DNA from: Galeruca laticollis
Taxonomy: Eukaryota; Arthropoda; Insecta; Coleoptera; Chrysomelidae
Direction of reading: 5' to 3'
Assembly: GCA_963921935.1 (NCBI GenBank)
Contig: OY998181.1
Location: 143,215,377-143,279,376 of the forward strand
Length of the DNA stretch: 64,000 nucleotides
Shown: positions 11,575 through 21,898 of the stretch, piece after piece
How positions within the stretch are numbered: the stretch's first letter is position 1
How the letters are laid out: each line of letters begins with the position of its first letter
Position numbers and translations under genes: made by a program
Notes under the pieces: model-generated
Databases searched by the model: none
Told to the model about the DNA's origin: nothing
What the model saw: the letters and a program-made list of their open reading frames with translations, nothing else

Positions 11575-12439
11575 CCTTATATGTAAGATTTTTTTGTTTT
11601 TTTTGTTACCATTTATATAAATAAATATATGCAGATAAACTTCGCGTTTTCATTCTGGCTATAAAAAATATCTATTTGCATTTAAAACTGATAGAGGTAC
11701 CCAGGTACCTACACCCTTATTTCTGGGTGAAAAAACTTTGGACCTTATTTATTTCTAAAATAGCGTAAAAATATTATTTCTATTGTAACATTGTGTAGAA
11801 AAAACCTAGATTAGAAATGTCACGAAATCACACACTTCAAAGAATTTAAACAAAAAAAGTATTTATATCTAAAATCTGAATAGGTACCCGGGTACCTATT
11901 CAGTCACATAAAGGTTAATACAAAGAAATGAAATGTGGTTCCAGCACGATGGTGCTCCGGCGCATTATTCAGTTGCCGTAAGAGAACATTTAGACGGATC
12001 CTTTGGTCGAAGATGGATAGGAAGGGGCGGACCTGTGCCATGGCCTGCAAGATCGCCTGATTCAAATCCCCTTGACATTTTTCTTTGGGGACACTTAAAA
12101 AAAATTTCGTGTACGCCACTCCTGTGAATAACCTCGAAGAGCTGCAGCAACGAATAGAGCAGGGATGTCATCGAATCCTAGCCAATGAGGGTGTTTTGGA
12201 AAGAATCCGACAGTCCTTGCGGAGATGTCGTAGCTGCATTGAAATGGAGGGAGGGCACTTTGAACATCTCATTTAACTCTATGTTGTTGTTGATTGTTTA
12301 TAAATATCATTGTTTTTTTATACATAATAAAAAATAATAAATAATAAAAGATATTTATTAAGACTTTTCTGCTTATTTTGGGTCATACTATTCACCATTT
12401 CATTTTGTGACACTTTTTTTAACGCCCATATGTTATATT

Positions 12440-12611
12440 TGTTAGAGAATAAACACTCATATCGGCAACGCCGCAAGCGAGAATGGGGAGTTATGTGTTG
12501 TAAACCCAAACGTTAACACATATGCTACTTGTTTGTACTTTAAATAAAAAAATCATAGTTTTACAGTCCACAAATCATTAATCCTGACCAGTTAAGTAAT
12601 TATCCAAAACA
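12440..12611 (+). repeat. BEL/Pao-type long terminal repeat
   Basis: A segment starting TGTTAGAGAATAAACAC (12440; an alternative start is TGTTAT at 12431) and ending CCAAAACA (12611) is followed by TTTTGGTCAATTCG, the kind of primer-binding region found after insect BEL LTRs. A DUF1759-type gag starts about 240 bases downstream. The matching 3' LTR is not seen. It directly abuts the mariner TA at 12429-12430. Confidence 0.6.
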
Positions 12612-12854
12612 TTTTGGTCAATTCGAAAGCCAGATAAAGTGTAAAAGTAGTCAAAAGTGTGAAACAGTGAAAAAGTTTGAGGTTAGGAAGCCGATTGTCG
12701 CCAAGGCGAACACAGTTAGCAAGTGTCCATTCCACCAGCACAGTACCAGAGGCGTAGAGAAACCAATATAAATTCAAACGTGAGTCTGTTCCTTTTATAT
12801 TATTATTTCACTTTATTCCCCCTCCATTGCATTTACACTTACTAATTGTTCAAT

Positions 12855-13372
12855 ATGGCAGAATTGGAAGAGGAAATAAAAATCCTTATCCTCAAACGAG
12901 GCATTTTAACTATATTTAAAAGCTATTTTGATCAACTAGATAAGGAAAATTTAAACGATTCAAAAATCAAAGCAATAAGTGAAAGATTAGATAGTATAGG
13001 TTCATTATATCAGGAATTTGTGGATATTGAAACCGAAATTGAACTAAAAAAAGTATTATCTCCGGTAGAACAACAAGAAGTTTCTGATTTTGAGGATTCG
13101 TATTTTGATATAGTAGTAGAAGTTAAACCTTTAATTAAAAAATTTGAAAGTCATTCGGTAGATAATTTTAAACTGCCTCCTATCCAACTTCCAAAGTTCG
13201 ATGGTCAGTATAGTTCGTGGCTGGAGTTGAGGGATGCTTTTTGTGGTCTAGTGAATAAAAATGAGAACATGAATGATTATCAAAAATTCTACTACTTAAA
13301 GCAGACCTTAACTCCAGAAGCATTGAAAACTATGTAAAATCTTTACAAGTTACGGCTGACAATTATAGGTCC
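12855..13372 (+). pseudogene. BEL/Pao gag N-terminal fragment (DUF1759 type)
   Basis: From ATG 12855 (MAELEEEIKILILKRG) the frame has a helical N-terminal region and then PPIQLPKFDGQYSSWLE, DAFCGLV and YLKQTLTPEAL. This is the signature of the DUF1759 gag domain of BEL/Pao retrotransposons, which forms the virus-like particle. The frame hits a stop at 13335-13337, but the next frame continues the family pattern (YVKSLQVTADNYRS) to 13372, so a small frameshift lies near 13330. Beyond it the Harbinger element begins and no protease or RT remains. The LTR and primer site upstream belong to the same element. Confidence 0.8.
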
Positions 13373-13638
13373 GTTCGGCAATGTTACTCCATTGACTCTG
13401 TAGACTCCTCCATTCTTTAAACCGTTCGGTTTTTTCAGAACGAGTCAAAGGAGCATTCTTTAAATCGTTCGTTTACTTTGGAGTGATGTGAAAAGAGTTG
13501 CTCGAAGTGTACCACCTCGGTGAGGTAGAGTTTTAGGAGTGAATATGCACTTTTCGATTTCTGACCAATAACATAACCTTTGTTTGAGTATTTTGGTACT
13601 GGTTATCTCAGAGTTTTTAAAGAATTTTTAGCAGCACC

Positions 13639-14604
13639 ATGGAAACTCTTTCAAAAAAAACGCATCATCTCGTAAGAGATGAAGATGGAAATATTATTGT
13701 ACAAAATAATATTTTATTACAAAATAATGAAAGTAAGTTTATTGTTAAAACTACGCATAGTGATAGTGAAAAAATATATTATTAAATTGTTTTAGCTCAA
13801 GAATGTTTGTTGATAGCATTTTCATAAGAAGTAATCAATGAATTTCTGAGTGGAGACATTCATGGAAAATCAGAAAAACCATCTATATCTGAAATTGATT
13901 GTGACGATGAAAAGAAGTTGTGGACAAGAGAAAATACCTTATTTTTGATAAGCAAAGTTAAAGAGTTCGACGAAGAAATGAGCAATAGTGTAAAAAAATG
14001 TATGGCAGAAAATAACCCAGTTCCCCAAATATCTGAAAATGACGAATAAATCTTGTGAAATTAAGTGGAAAGCTTTAAAGCGAACCTACAAAAACCATTT
14101 TGATAAACAATAATACGTCAGGGCAAAAGAGAAGGCATTGGGAGTACTTCAGTATCATGCATGACATTTTATTCAGTAAACCAGAAATACAGCCTTTAGC
14201 TATGGGAAGTAGTCTAAATGGATTGCAATTACGAATAAATGAATCTGCAAGTAAGTTTTTTACCTGGGATTGATATATAATTTTAATTTACGGAAACATT
14301 TGTTTAAAAGTAAATATATCACTTCTTAATTTTATCAATTAATTTATAAATCATTTTTTTAGATGGTGTAGAGAAAACTGATGAAAAACCTGGACCTTCT
14401 AAAATAGGTAAAATGACATAAGCAATTATTTCTATAGTTTTCTTAAAATAATTTATTTTAGAAACATCTGATCAGATTCATGAATCTTCTTTCTCCAGAA
14501 AACGAGAACAAAAGTAGAATAAAGCTGACTTAAGGCATGAAGAAAAGTTAGCTCGAATGGATCGTTTTAATGATTTATTCGGAAAGATGGTTGAAAAAAT
14601 GTAA
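13639..14604 (+). pseudogene. Harbinger MYB/SANT-like accessory protein gene, decayed
   Basis: Start ATG 13639 (METLSKKTHHLVRDED). Exon 1 appears to end at 13732 (GAAA|GTAAGT) and exon 2 to begin at 13796. Exon 2 carries the trihelix/SANT core: LWTRENTLFLISKVKEF, then after a frameshift CEIKWKALKRTYKNHF, and after another RHWEYFSIMHDILF. This protein binds the element ends and helps import the transposase in characterised Harbinger systems. Further GT-AG introns follow near 14250-14362 and 14408-14460. The tail is HEEKLARMDRFNDLF...VEKM with a stop at 14602-14604. In-frame stops (TAA near 13827, another near 14518) and at least two frameshifts show it is dead. Confidence 0.75.
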
Positions 14605-15233
14605 AAACTAGTCATATGCATGCAACGAGCAACATAATAAGAGTTTTGTTTTCTAGTTTCATTTAGGTTTTTTAATTTTTCAAAAAATTAGTCAGAAATA
14701 TTTTTGCTATCATAAAAAAGCGGCTCGAATAAATCGTAATCGTTAAAATGATCCAAGGTTGGAAAAATGTGAAAGCAGATTCAATTAAAGAACAAAATTT
14801 TGTTAGTTTTATTTTTGTTTATTTTACACTTTTCGCACATATATGTTGTATTTTTTAAATCTTTTTGGTATCATAAAAATGTAGTTAGGTAAGCACTTTT
14901 GTTCAGTGATCTCTTATTTGTAGTGTAGTAAACATTGTTTTGAAATATTTTCAGAAAAAAAAACCAAAATATTACACCCACAGTTTGAAGTTATTTCTTA
15001 TTCGAATTAAAATTACAAAAATCTAAAAACATCAAGCTTTGTGTTTCTGTTTTTCTCTGGCATTTCAAATTTTTGAAATAATTTCATACTTTATGTGCAA
15101 AATTTTTGAGTTTTTATTCATTATCTGAGAAACTCCGTAACAAAATGTCCAAAGAAAAAATGTGCAATAATAATGATTTATATTTTATGTTTCTAATATC
15201 AATAAAACAATTATTTTTTTAAAAGTCTTATTT
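14605..15233. other. AT-rich spacer between the convergent Harbinger genes
   Basis: No frame, repeat or TIR recognised. It should hold the 3' UTRs of both genes. Confidence 0.4.
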
Positions 15234-16397
15234 TTAATCTAATCTTAATGCGTTTACAATATTATATCTCTTTGCAATAGCCTCAATTGCTATTTGTTCT
15301 TCATCAATATCTACAAAATTGGCTGGATCATTTTCTCTTTCTTCTCTCATTTCTTCTTCTACATTCATAATATCGTTAGCATTATCTCCATTAACCCATT
15401 AATGCCCAGAACTATTTTTTTGTAACTGTTTATAAATCTAGTAAAATTATAGGAGTTAACAACATAAATTGTACAAATTTATGGTAATTTTGAGTATTTT
15501 GTGTATCTTTTTTTCAATAACGACTGTTGCAAAAACGCAACACCGGGCAAAAAGGTTACATAGAAAAAATTTAACAAAACAAAATAGTTTGGAGTAGTTT
15601 ATTGAAAATACTTATAAAATATAATGTAATTTATTCTGAATGATATTTAAAGAAACATTTCTCATGGAAGGCCACATTACATTTGGTGCATTTTTTATTG
15701 TTGTGGAATTGCACATAGCACATCGTGTCCTCTTATTTTGTGAATCAATAAAATGACAGATATTGTCATAACGAGCATCTAAAGTAGTACGTTTGGGAAT
15801 TGACAGCACCGGTCCTGGTCTAAATGGTGGCGTGCCAAAACATGTAAGCAGTCCCTTTGCAATATTTCTTCGAAATTCTAATAAATCCATATCCGGCTGA
15901 TCTGAGACTTCCCTTCTCATTTTGCGATATATAAGCCAGGCATTCTGTACGGCAACGTCAATTCCCAAAATAGAAAGTGGCCAATACCACTTCTTTGATC
16001 TAAGGCTTGTTCTGTAATATGCAACGTTTTGATCCATTCGATCCGTTCCGCCCATATTTTCGTTATAATTTTTAACCTGGTTTGGTTGCACGACTTTAAT
16101 TTTTTTATTCTCAGCAAATGAATATCTAGTAGCTTGATAAGTTGGGTTTGCACCTTGGCAATTAGAAGCAAGAATTACTAAGCTATTGTCTTTCCATTTA
16201 CATACTAAAAGTTCATTTTCTTTGTCGTAATATATTTCATACCGATTTTTTTGTAACCTCAGATAGAGGGCACTTTTCAACCCTATTAGATTGTAGTGTT
16301 CTCACATATCCTATCCCGTCGACAGTCAACTTGTCTAATAGTTTTAAACCCGTAAAATAATTGTCTGCATATAAAACATGAGGTATATATTCATCGC

Positions 16398-19300
16398 CAG
16401 TGGCGGATTTAGGGGAGGGCTGTAGGGGCTGCAGCCCAGGGCGGCAGATATTTAAGGGCGGCGAATTTTAGAAGCATGTTTTTTTTTAGTTTGAAACTTA
16501 AAAAAATATTTAGTTAAAATCAATAAATAAACTTCATAACTAGGAGAGTGGAGGGTTAAAACAAAACAGAAGAGAAACTACTCAGTCACACGTACTGTTA
16601 ATGATCAAACCTTTCCACATTCCACCTCCACTAATAATACGCACTATCGCATCATCCCTCAACGGCCTCTACCAAGCTCCCATCCCCCGAAAACAGCAAT
16701 GGACTCGTTCGAATCAGCGAAGTGGCGTGATGACTCACGAGTTACTGTAGAGCAACAGAGCAACATTATACGGTATCCAGTGTTTTGTTGAATGTTCATG
16801 TTGTCAGTGATCTCAGGTGAAGTTTTATAGCCCTTTTAAGTTATCGTTCAGTTGTACAGTTGCATACAGTATTTAAATTGCGTACGTTTTGCATTTAATT
16901 GCACATTATTGTGAGATGGTAGGCTATTGATGTATCAAACTTTCTTTCGTCTTTCTTCATAACGGTGAGTAAACAAAAGACAATATATTAGCATAGTCTA
17001 ATTTGGTAATTTTAGTAGGGCGTATTAGTAGATATTTCTTGTAAGCCTGTTACATTTCCAGCATTAAAAAAGAAAGTAAAAACATTAACAATATAATATT
17101 TTACCATTTTACCTGGATGGAAATACAAGTGGAATTTTTAGTTCAGTAATAATTGCAGTAATGAATGTGCAAAATTTCAAGTTCCTAGCCCTAGCCTATA
17201 CAGTTTTCGAGTTGAAAAATCAAACAGAAAGACTTAGCGTTTTACCAACATGATGATATTTTAATTTTACAACAATGTTGAATTTTCATTTCTTCATTAC
17301 GTTTTTTCAGGAATTTCAATGAAAAAATCATGAGTGACGGCAGAAAGCGTCTAAGCGGTGCTGCTTACAGAAAAGCAACATTACAAAAGAATAAAAGAGA
17401 ACAGGAAGTAATAAATAAGACCAGTAAAATATTTACTTTCTTCCAAAAACCCGAATCTGGAAATGGATTGCCTGAAAGCAAAAATTTCGTGGAATCAGAC
17501 CTGCCTACACAAACAAAATTTCCCGAGAGTGAATTAGGCCCGAGTACCAGTTCTTTGAACTCAGAAGAATCAGTGAGTAGCCATGAAACTGCAACACCAA
17601 CGTCACCAACAACAGAAGAACGGAGCAATTGTTTCAAATACTCTGAAATTGAGTGTACCTCTACATCTGACAATGTTAAGCAGATCCTTAAATCAGTCCC
17701 CCATACAAGTTCAAATATTACAGGACTTAACGATAATCAAGAGACAGATTTTGTATGTGACCCTGCTCTGTGGCCAGTAAATGATAACACTCGAGATAGA
17801 GTGTTAAGCACTGGTATCAACCAGGATGTTTCAAACTTAGGTTTTAGTCGTTCCAAAAGATTCATCGGCGGCCAACATCGCTTCCTAACTCAAACTCTAT
17901 TTAAAACTAACTTAATTAATGGACAGGAAGTCAAAAGATCCTACCTAATGTACTCCGAAAGTTCTGGGAAACTTTTTTGTATACCATGTCAACTTTTTGG
18001 AGGAATTTCGAAACTAGCAAAAGAGGGATTCGATGACTGGAAACACGGAAGCGACTACTTAAAAAGCCATGAAAATTCATCAGACCACAAATCTTGTGTC
18101 TTAGTAATGAAAAGAATAATGGCAACGGCCGGAAGAATTGACTCTCAGATTATGATTCAACTTGAGGATGAAAAGAGTTATTGGAGAAATGTTTTGAAAC
18201 GAGTAGTTGCAGTTGTGAGGTCCTTAGCTGCTGCTGGTTTACCTTTGAGAGGGCATTATGAGAAATTTGGGTCGACACATAATTGTGGAAATTTTATTAT
18301 GTGTATTGAACTAATATCAGAATTTGACCCCTTCCTAGCGGCTCACATTTCGAAGCATGGAAATCCAGGCCAAGGGCACACTTCATACTTGTCCTCCACC
18401 ACATATGAAGAATTCCTTAAAGTGATGGGTCAAAAAGTTACAGAGGAAGTAGTAGCTGAAATAAAAGCAGCAAAATATTTTTCTTTAGTGATCGATTCTA
18501 CACCTGACATTTCCCATGTTGACCAGTTATCTATAATAATCAGGTACGTTCCTGAAAACGGACTTCCAGTGGAAATATTTCTCTGCTTTCTACCAAATGT
18601 TGGCCACAAATCAGAGGAGCTCTTCCATGCTGTTATGGATGTTCTGAAAAAGTATGAAATTGATATAGAAAACTGCAGGGGCCAGGCATATGATAATGCC
18701 TCTAATATGTCAGGAAAATATACTGGTCTGCAAGCCAGAATTCGAGAAAAAACACCAACAGCAATGTATTCTCCTTGCAGTGCTCATTCACTGAATTTAG
18801 TCGGGGAGCATTCGACTAGTAGTTGCGAAGAAAGTCGTAACTTTTTCATGCTTCTTAGCAACCTGTACAATTTCTTTTCGTGCTCTACCAAAAGGTGGGA
18901 AGTACTTGCAAGTTGTCTGAATAAAAAACACAACCTAAGCCTTAAAACTTTGTCAAAAACACGTTGGTCAGCAAGGGATGACGCTTGCAAGGCATTAAAT
19001 GAAGACTGGAATGAAATCATAGAAGCCCTTACCGTTACATCAAATGACGAAACAGAAAAAGCAACCACACGGAGTGAAGCATCCACCTACCTTCGTCAGT
19101 TACACAGATTAGAAACTGCTTTTTTATCAATTCTATGGGGAGATTTGCTATGCAGGTTCAATGTAACAAGTAAAAAACTACAGGCATGTGAAACCGATTT
19201 ATCAAGAGTAGCACTATTATATGCATCTTTATCCGAGTACATACGTAGTCTCAGAAGAGAACTTGAATTCGAAATTTATGAAAATGGGGCACTGGTAAAA

Positions 19301-20318
19301 TCAGAAGAGACTACATATGAAGACGAAAACGTAACAAAACGAAGGCGGATACGGAAACTCCAGTCCGATGAAAGTGGAGAAGGAGAAGTAACGTTGATTG
19401 GTAGGGACAAGTTTAGAGTGAATACATACAACGTCATTTTGGACACATTGATTTCTGAAATGGAAAGAAGAAAAACTGTTTATGATGAGCTTCACTCGTT
19501 GTTTGGATTTCTTATCAATAATAATGATGGGGAAGAAGCCTCCAATATGAAAACACTTGGAGAATGCAGCAAGAAACTGTGCACTTTGTATCACAAAGAT
19601 CTCCCTACGGCGGAAGATTTTGCTAGAGAATGTTTACATTTTTTTGGCTTTTTGAAAGAACTGAAAGAAAAAGAACGCCCACTGACAATTATTGGACTCT
19701 ACGAAGCTCTACACGATAATGCACTTCAAGACTTATATCCTTATGTCGATATAGCATTAAAACTGTTTTTAACAATCCCGGCATCGAACTGTTCAGCGGA
19801 AAGATCATTTTCCGTCCTGAAGAGGATCAAAAGCTACGAAAGATCAACGATGACTGAGGCACGTTTGAGGGATGTGGCAATACTGAACATTGAATCTGAC
19901 ATAACAAAGAGATTGGACTTTGATGATGTTATTGACTCCTTTTCAAATTCAAGTTCACGAAGAAAGTGTTTTTGATTAAAGAAGTGGGTTTGCTTGTATT
20001 CTGATTCTGTACAATTGTACATACAGTAACAGTATTATTAAAAGATTTTCACCGTCGGTGAATCACCGATCACATATTACTTTCAATGTTATTTTAATAA
20101 AATTTGCATAACAATTAATTACCTTAAATCAAACTACGTTTTTCGTTTTTTTACTATTAAACATTTAGTTCCACTCCAACTTAAATAAAATAGTATTTAT
20201 ATATTGAAAAAAAAAATGTTACAAGTTACAAACTGATAATTTAATCAAACCATAAATTAACTTGGGGGCGGAGATTTGTCGCTAGCCCTTAGGCGGCAAA
20301 AGTTTAAATCCGCCACTG
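16398..20318 (+). mobile_element. hAT element 1, apparently complete
   Basis: The ends are CAGTGGCGGATTTAGGG at 16398 and the inverse AAATCCGCCACTG ending at 20318 (13-14 bp TIR). Perfect 8 bp duplications TTCATCGC flank it at 16390-16397 and 20319-20326. The length of 3,921 bp is normal for an autonomous hAT. It contains a single open transposase of 881 codons. It lies in the piggyBac 2 transposase and is younger than it. Confidence 0.97.
17330..19975 (+). CDS. hAT transposase (ZMYM1-like), intact 881 aa
   Basis: This uninterrupted frame resembles the insect proteins usually named zinc finger MYM-type 1-like or 52 kDa repressor-like, which are hAT transposases. Order of features: a Ser/Thr-rich N terminus (1-130); a TTF-type zinc finger (about 195-260, SSGKLFCIPCQLFGG and YLKSHENSSDHKSC); an RNase H-like catalytic core with FSLVIDSTPDISHVDQLS (first Asp, about 387) and GQAYDNASNMSGKY (second Asp, about 454); CSAHSLNLVG and KTRWSARDDA; and a C-terminal dimerisation region with NCSAERSFSVLKRIKS, whose Glu is the expected third catalytic residue. 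A likely 5' UTR intron runs from 16965 (GTGAGT) to 17310 (TTTTTTCAG), 19 bases before the ATG. All key residues are present, so it could be functional. Confidence 0.95.
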   Translation: MSDGRKRLSGAAYRKATLQKNKREQEVINKTSKIFTFFQKPESGNGLPESKNFVESDLPTQTKFPESELGPSTSSLNSEESVSSHETATPTSPTTEERSNCFKYSEIECTSTSDNVKQILKSVPHTSSNITGLNDNQETDFVCDPALWPVNDNTRDRVLSTGINQDVSNLGFSRSKRFIGGQHRFLTQTLFKTNLINGQEVKRSYLMYSESSGKLFCIPCQLFGGISKLAKEGFDDWKHGSDYLKSHENSSDHKSCVLVMKRIMATAGRIDSQIMIQLEDEKSYWRNVLKRVVAVVRSLAAAGLPLRGHYEKFGSTHNCGNFIMCIELISEFDPFLAAHISKHGNPGQGHTSYLSSTTYEEFLKVMGQKVTEEVVAEIKAAKYFSLVIDSTPDISHVDQLSIIIRYVPENGLPVEIFLCFLPNVGHKSEELFHAVMDVLKKYEIDIENCRGQAYDNASNMSGKYTGLQARIREKTPTAMYSPCSAHSLNLVGEHSTSSCEESRNFFMLLSNLYNFFSCSTKRWEVLASCLNKKHNLSLKTLSKTRWSARDDACKALNEDWNEIIEALTVTSNDETEKATTRSEASTYLRQLHRLETAFLSILWGDLLCRFNVTSKKLQACETDLSRVALLYASLSEYIRSLRRELEFEIYENGALVKSEETTYEDENVTKRRRIRKLQSDESGEGEVTLIGRDKFRVNTYNVILDTLISEMERRKTVYDELHSLFGFLINNNDGEEASNMKTLGECSKKLCTLYHKDLPTAEDFARECLHFFGFLKELKEKERPLTIIGLYEALHDNALQDLYPYVDIALKLFLTIPASNCSAERSFSVLKRIKSYERSTMTEARLRDVAILNIESDITKRLDFDDVIDSFSNSSSRRKCF

Positions 20319-21898
20319 TTCATCGCCTATAAGTTTAGGAATATGATCGGCAAACTGCAAAATTATACTTCCACCTAGACCAAATTCTGCTTTATATTTA
20401 TTTTCTTTACCCTTGGCACCTTGATAAATTTGGAAATCAATTAGATATCCAGATTTTAGATTCCAGCACCAGCTTTTGTAGCCGAAACGTATTGGATTCC
20501 CTTTTATGTGCTTGCTTCATTCCATGCCGTCCATAGTATGGGATCATGGCCTCGTCTATACTAGATTCTGTTTCCCAAATTTTATTTTAAAAAAAAGATG
20601 TTTTTAACATTTCTATGTAAGGTAGAATATTGTATGTTTTGTCTGTTGGGTCTAACTTTTGGTTATCATTCAAATGAAGGAATCTGATAATGGTTTCAAA
20701 TCTGTTACGTCGCATACTATTTGAAATCATAATATTTTTTACATCTTCTGATTCCTCCCAGTACATACGTCTCCTGCAATTTACGTTATATCCACTAACT
20801 AATAAAATACCTATAAAGACTTTCAATTCATCAACGCCCAATTCAAGTGTATGTCCTTTTTGGAAAGCATAACGAACTGTTTCTTTTACAATATGGGTAA
20901 AAAGTTCATCACTAAAAAAAAATTGGAATATTTGAAGCGGAGTAAGCGGGCGCGAATAAAATGATGGCAGAAAATTATTCCACTCCGATTTTTTTTTAGA
21001 TAGACGGGAACATAGTAAATTATCGACAGGTAAATCGCCTTGAATCCAATTCCGTGAAATTTTAGCCGATTTTCTTCGTGTAGATAACCTGTGAGGAACT
21101 GTTTCTGTTTCGTCTTCGATAAATGACTCATCGTCGTTTATGTCAAGTTGTTCTTCAGTTGTTGTGTTTTGCAGTATTTCCCCAATATTTTCTTCGACAG
21201 AGTTTATGTTATCTTCGTCAATTCTTATAGCATCTTCTTCATGAAAAATGTTAACAACTGCTTTTGCTTCTGACTGTAATTGGGATCTACTCAAATTGTC
21301 AAATGTTCCACCAAAATCTTCATCACCGCTATCTTCATCGGTCAATTCGAGCGGATCGGGAGGGGCTAAATATACATTTGCACTGCTGACTGACTGCATA
21401 ATGGTTGATTCTTCAAGAATTGTCATTATTTTGTGCGTTCTGGCTTTATATATCATTTTTGGCTGAGACCCAACTTGATTAGTCCCTCTACTAAATTTTG
21501 AAGAAGATGGAATATTGTTGGACATTTTGAATACTAAAAGAAATAGAAACCTTTTGTGAAAACATATAATTTTTGTTTTTTTTCTAGTTACAACTAACTT
21601 ATCATATTTAAATAGTTATTTGTTTTACTAGGCATACGTTTCATAGCCGAGAATAGCGAGGCTGTGAAACCAGCCAAGGCATTAAATCTGCTTTTCTGCC
21701 GTGTGAAACATATAATTTTTTCTTCAAATTTGTTCCAATTCAACGCAAAATCGACTTTTTCATATTTAAATTGCATTTCATTATCAATATCCAAATAGCT
21801 AAATTATTTTACTATGTTACTATGTTTACCGCTGATGACGTTTGTTGAATATGTTTGTTTACTGTTTACTTTGTCATTGTCAATTTTGAAAAGTTGTC

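Larger units (their letters stand above)
7314..11918 (+). mobile_element. piggyBac element 1 (degenerate), inserted in mariner
   Basis: TTAA at 7314-7317 and 11915-11918 bounds inverted ends TTAACCTTTATGTGACTG / CAGTCACATAAAGGTTAA (perfect over 18 bp). A perfect 18 bp palindrome around CCCGGG (11881-11898, TAGGTACC...) lies just inside the right end. Related GGTACCTAC words occur at 7373 and 11705, so subterminal repeats are present. Removing the element restores the mariner reading frame at one TTAA. It carries a broken transposase and a 1.9 kb secondary insertion. Confidence 0.95.
5333..12276 (+). pseudogene. mariner transposase (DD41D), split into three parts
   Basis: Part 1 (5333-6019) opens with ATG and encodes the HTH region (residues about 1-110, with GRPRSVSTPEAE) and the first catalytic Asp in ALILFTDETGF; it ends at LQNT. 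Part 2 (7287-7317) encodes LGDFLDDIPL. Part 3 (11919-12276) encodes IQRNEMWFQHDGAPAHYS with the second Asp and RSPDSNPLDIFLWG with the third. I count 41 residues between the second and third Asp, which marks the DD41D (rosa-like) group. One-base slippage in the A run at about 12097-12104 shifts the frame before FVYATPVNN, and the tail ends GGHFEHLI. Two insertions plus the frameshift make it inactive. Confidence 0.92.
5097..12428 (+). mobile_element. mariner element, DD41D type, carrying two later insertions
   Basis: Inverted ends are CGGGTGTTAAAAAAAAGTG at 5097 and, on the reverse strand from 12428, TGGGCGTTAAAAAAAGTG. Both continue as TCACAAAAT. They are flanked by TA (5095-5096 and 12429-12430), the Tc1/mariner target duplication. 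Removing the solo-LTR-like insert (6020-7282) and piggyBac 1 (7314-11918), with their target duplications, leaves an element of about 1.46 kb with one continuous transposase frame apart from a single frameshift. That is the usual size for the superfamily. Confidence 0.92.
15612..21525 (-). pseudogene. piggyBac 2 transposase, split by hAT 1
   Basis: The N-terminal half (21525-20587) starts MSNNIPSSSKFSRGTNQ, has a long acidic region, then FLPSFYSRPLTPLQIFQFFF and RRNRFETIIRFLHLND. After a frameshift near 20585 the chain continues with SIDEAMIPYYGRHG (first Asp, near 20550) and HIKGNPIRFGYKSWCWNL up to the hAT target site at 20326. Past hAT 1 it resumes at 16397 with GDEYIPHVLYADNYFTGLK (second Asp). 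Following a frameshift near 16270 it reads GGTDRMDQNVAYYR (third Asp) and ends in a reduced Cys region (CAMCNS). The triad is present in sequence, but at least two frameshifts plus the hAT insert disable it. Confidence 0.88.

Noticed and set aside
18784..19594. Minus-strand frames opposite the hAT 1 transposase
   Set aside because: They are shadows of the 881 aa coding frame and show no family motifs.
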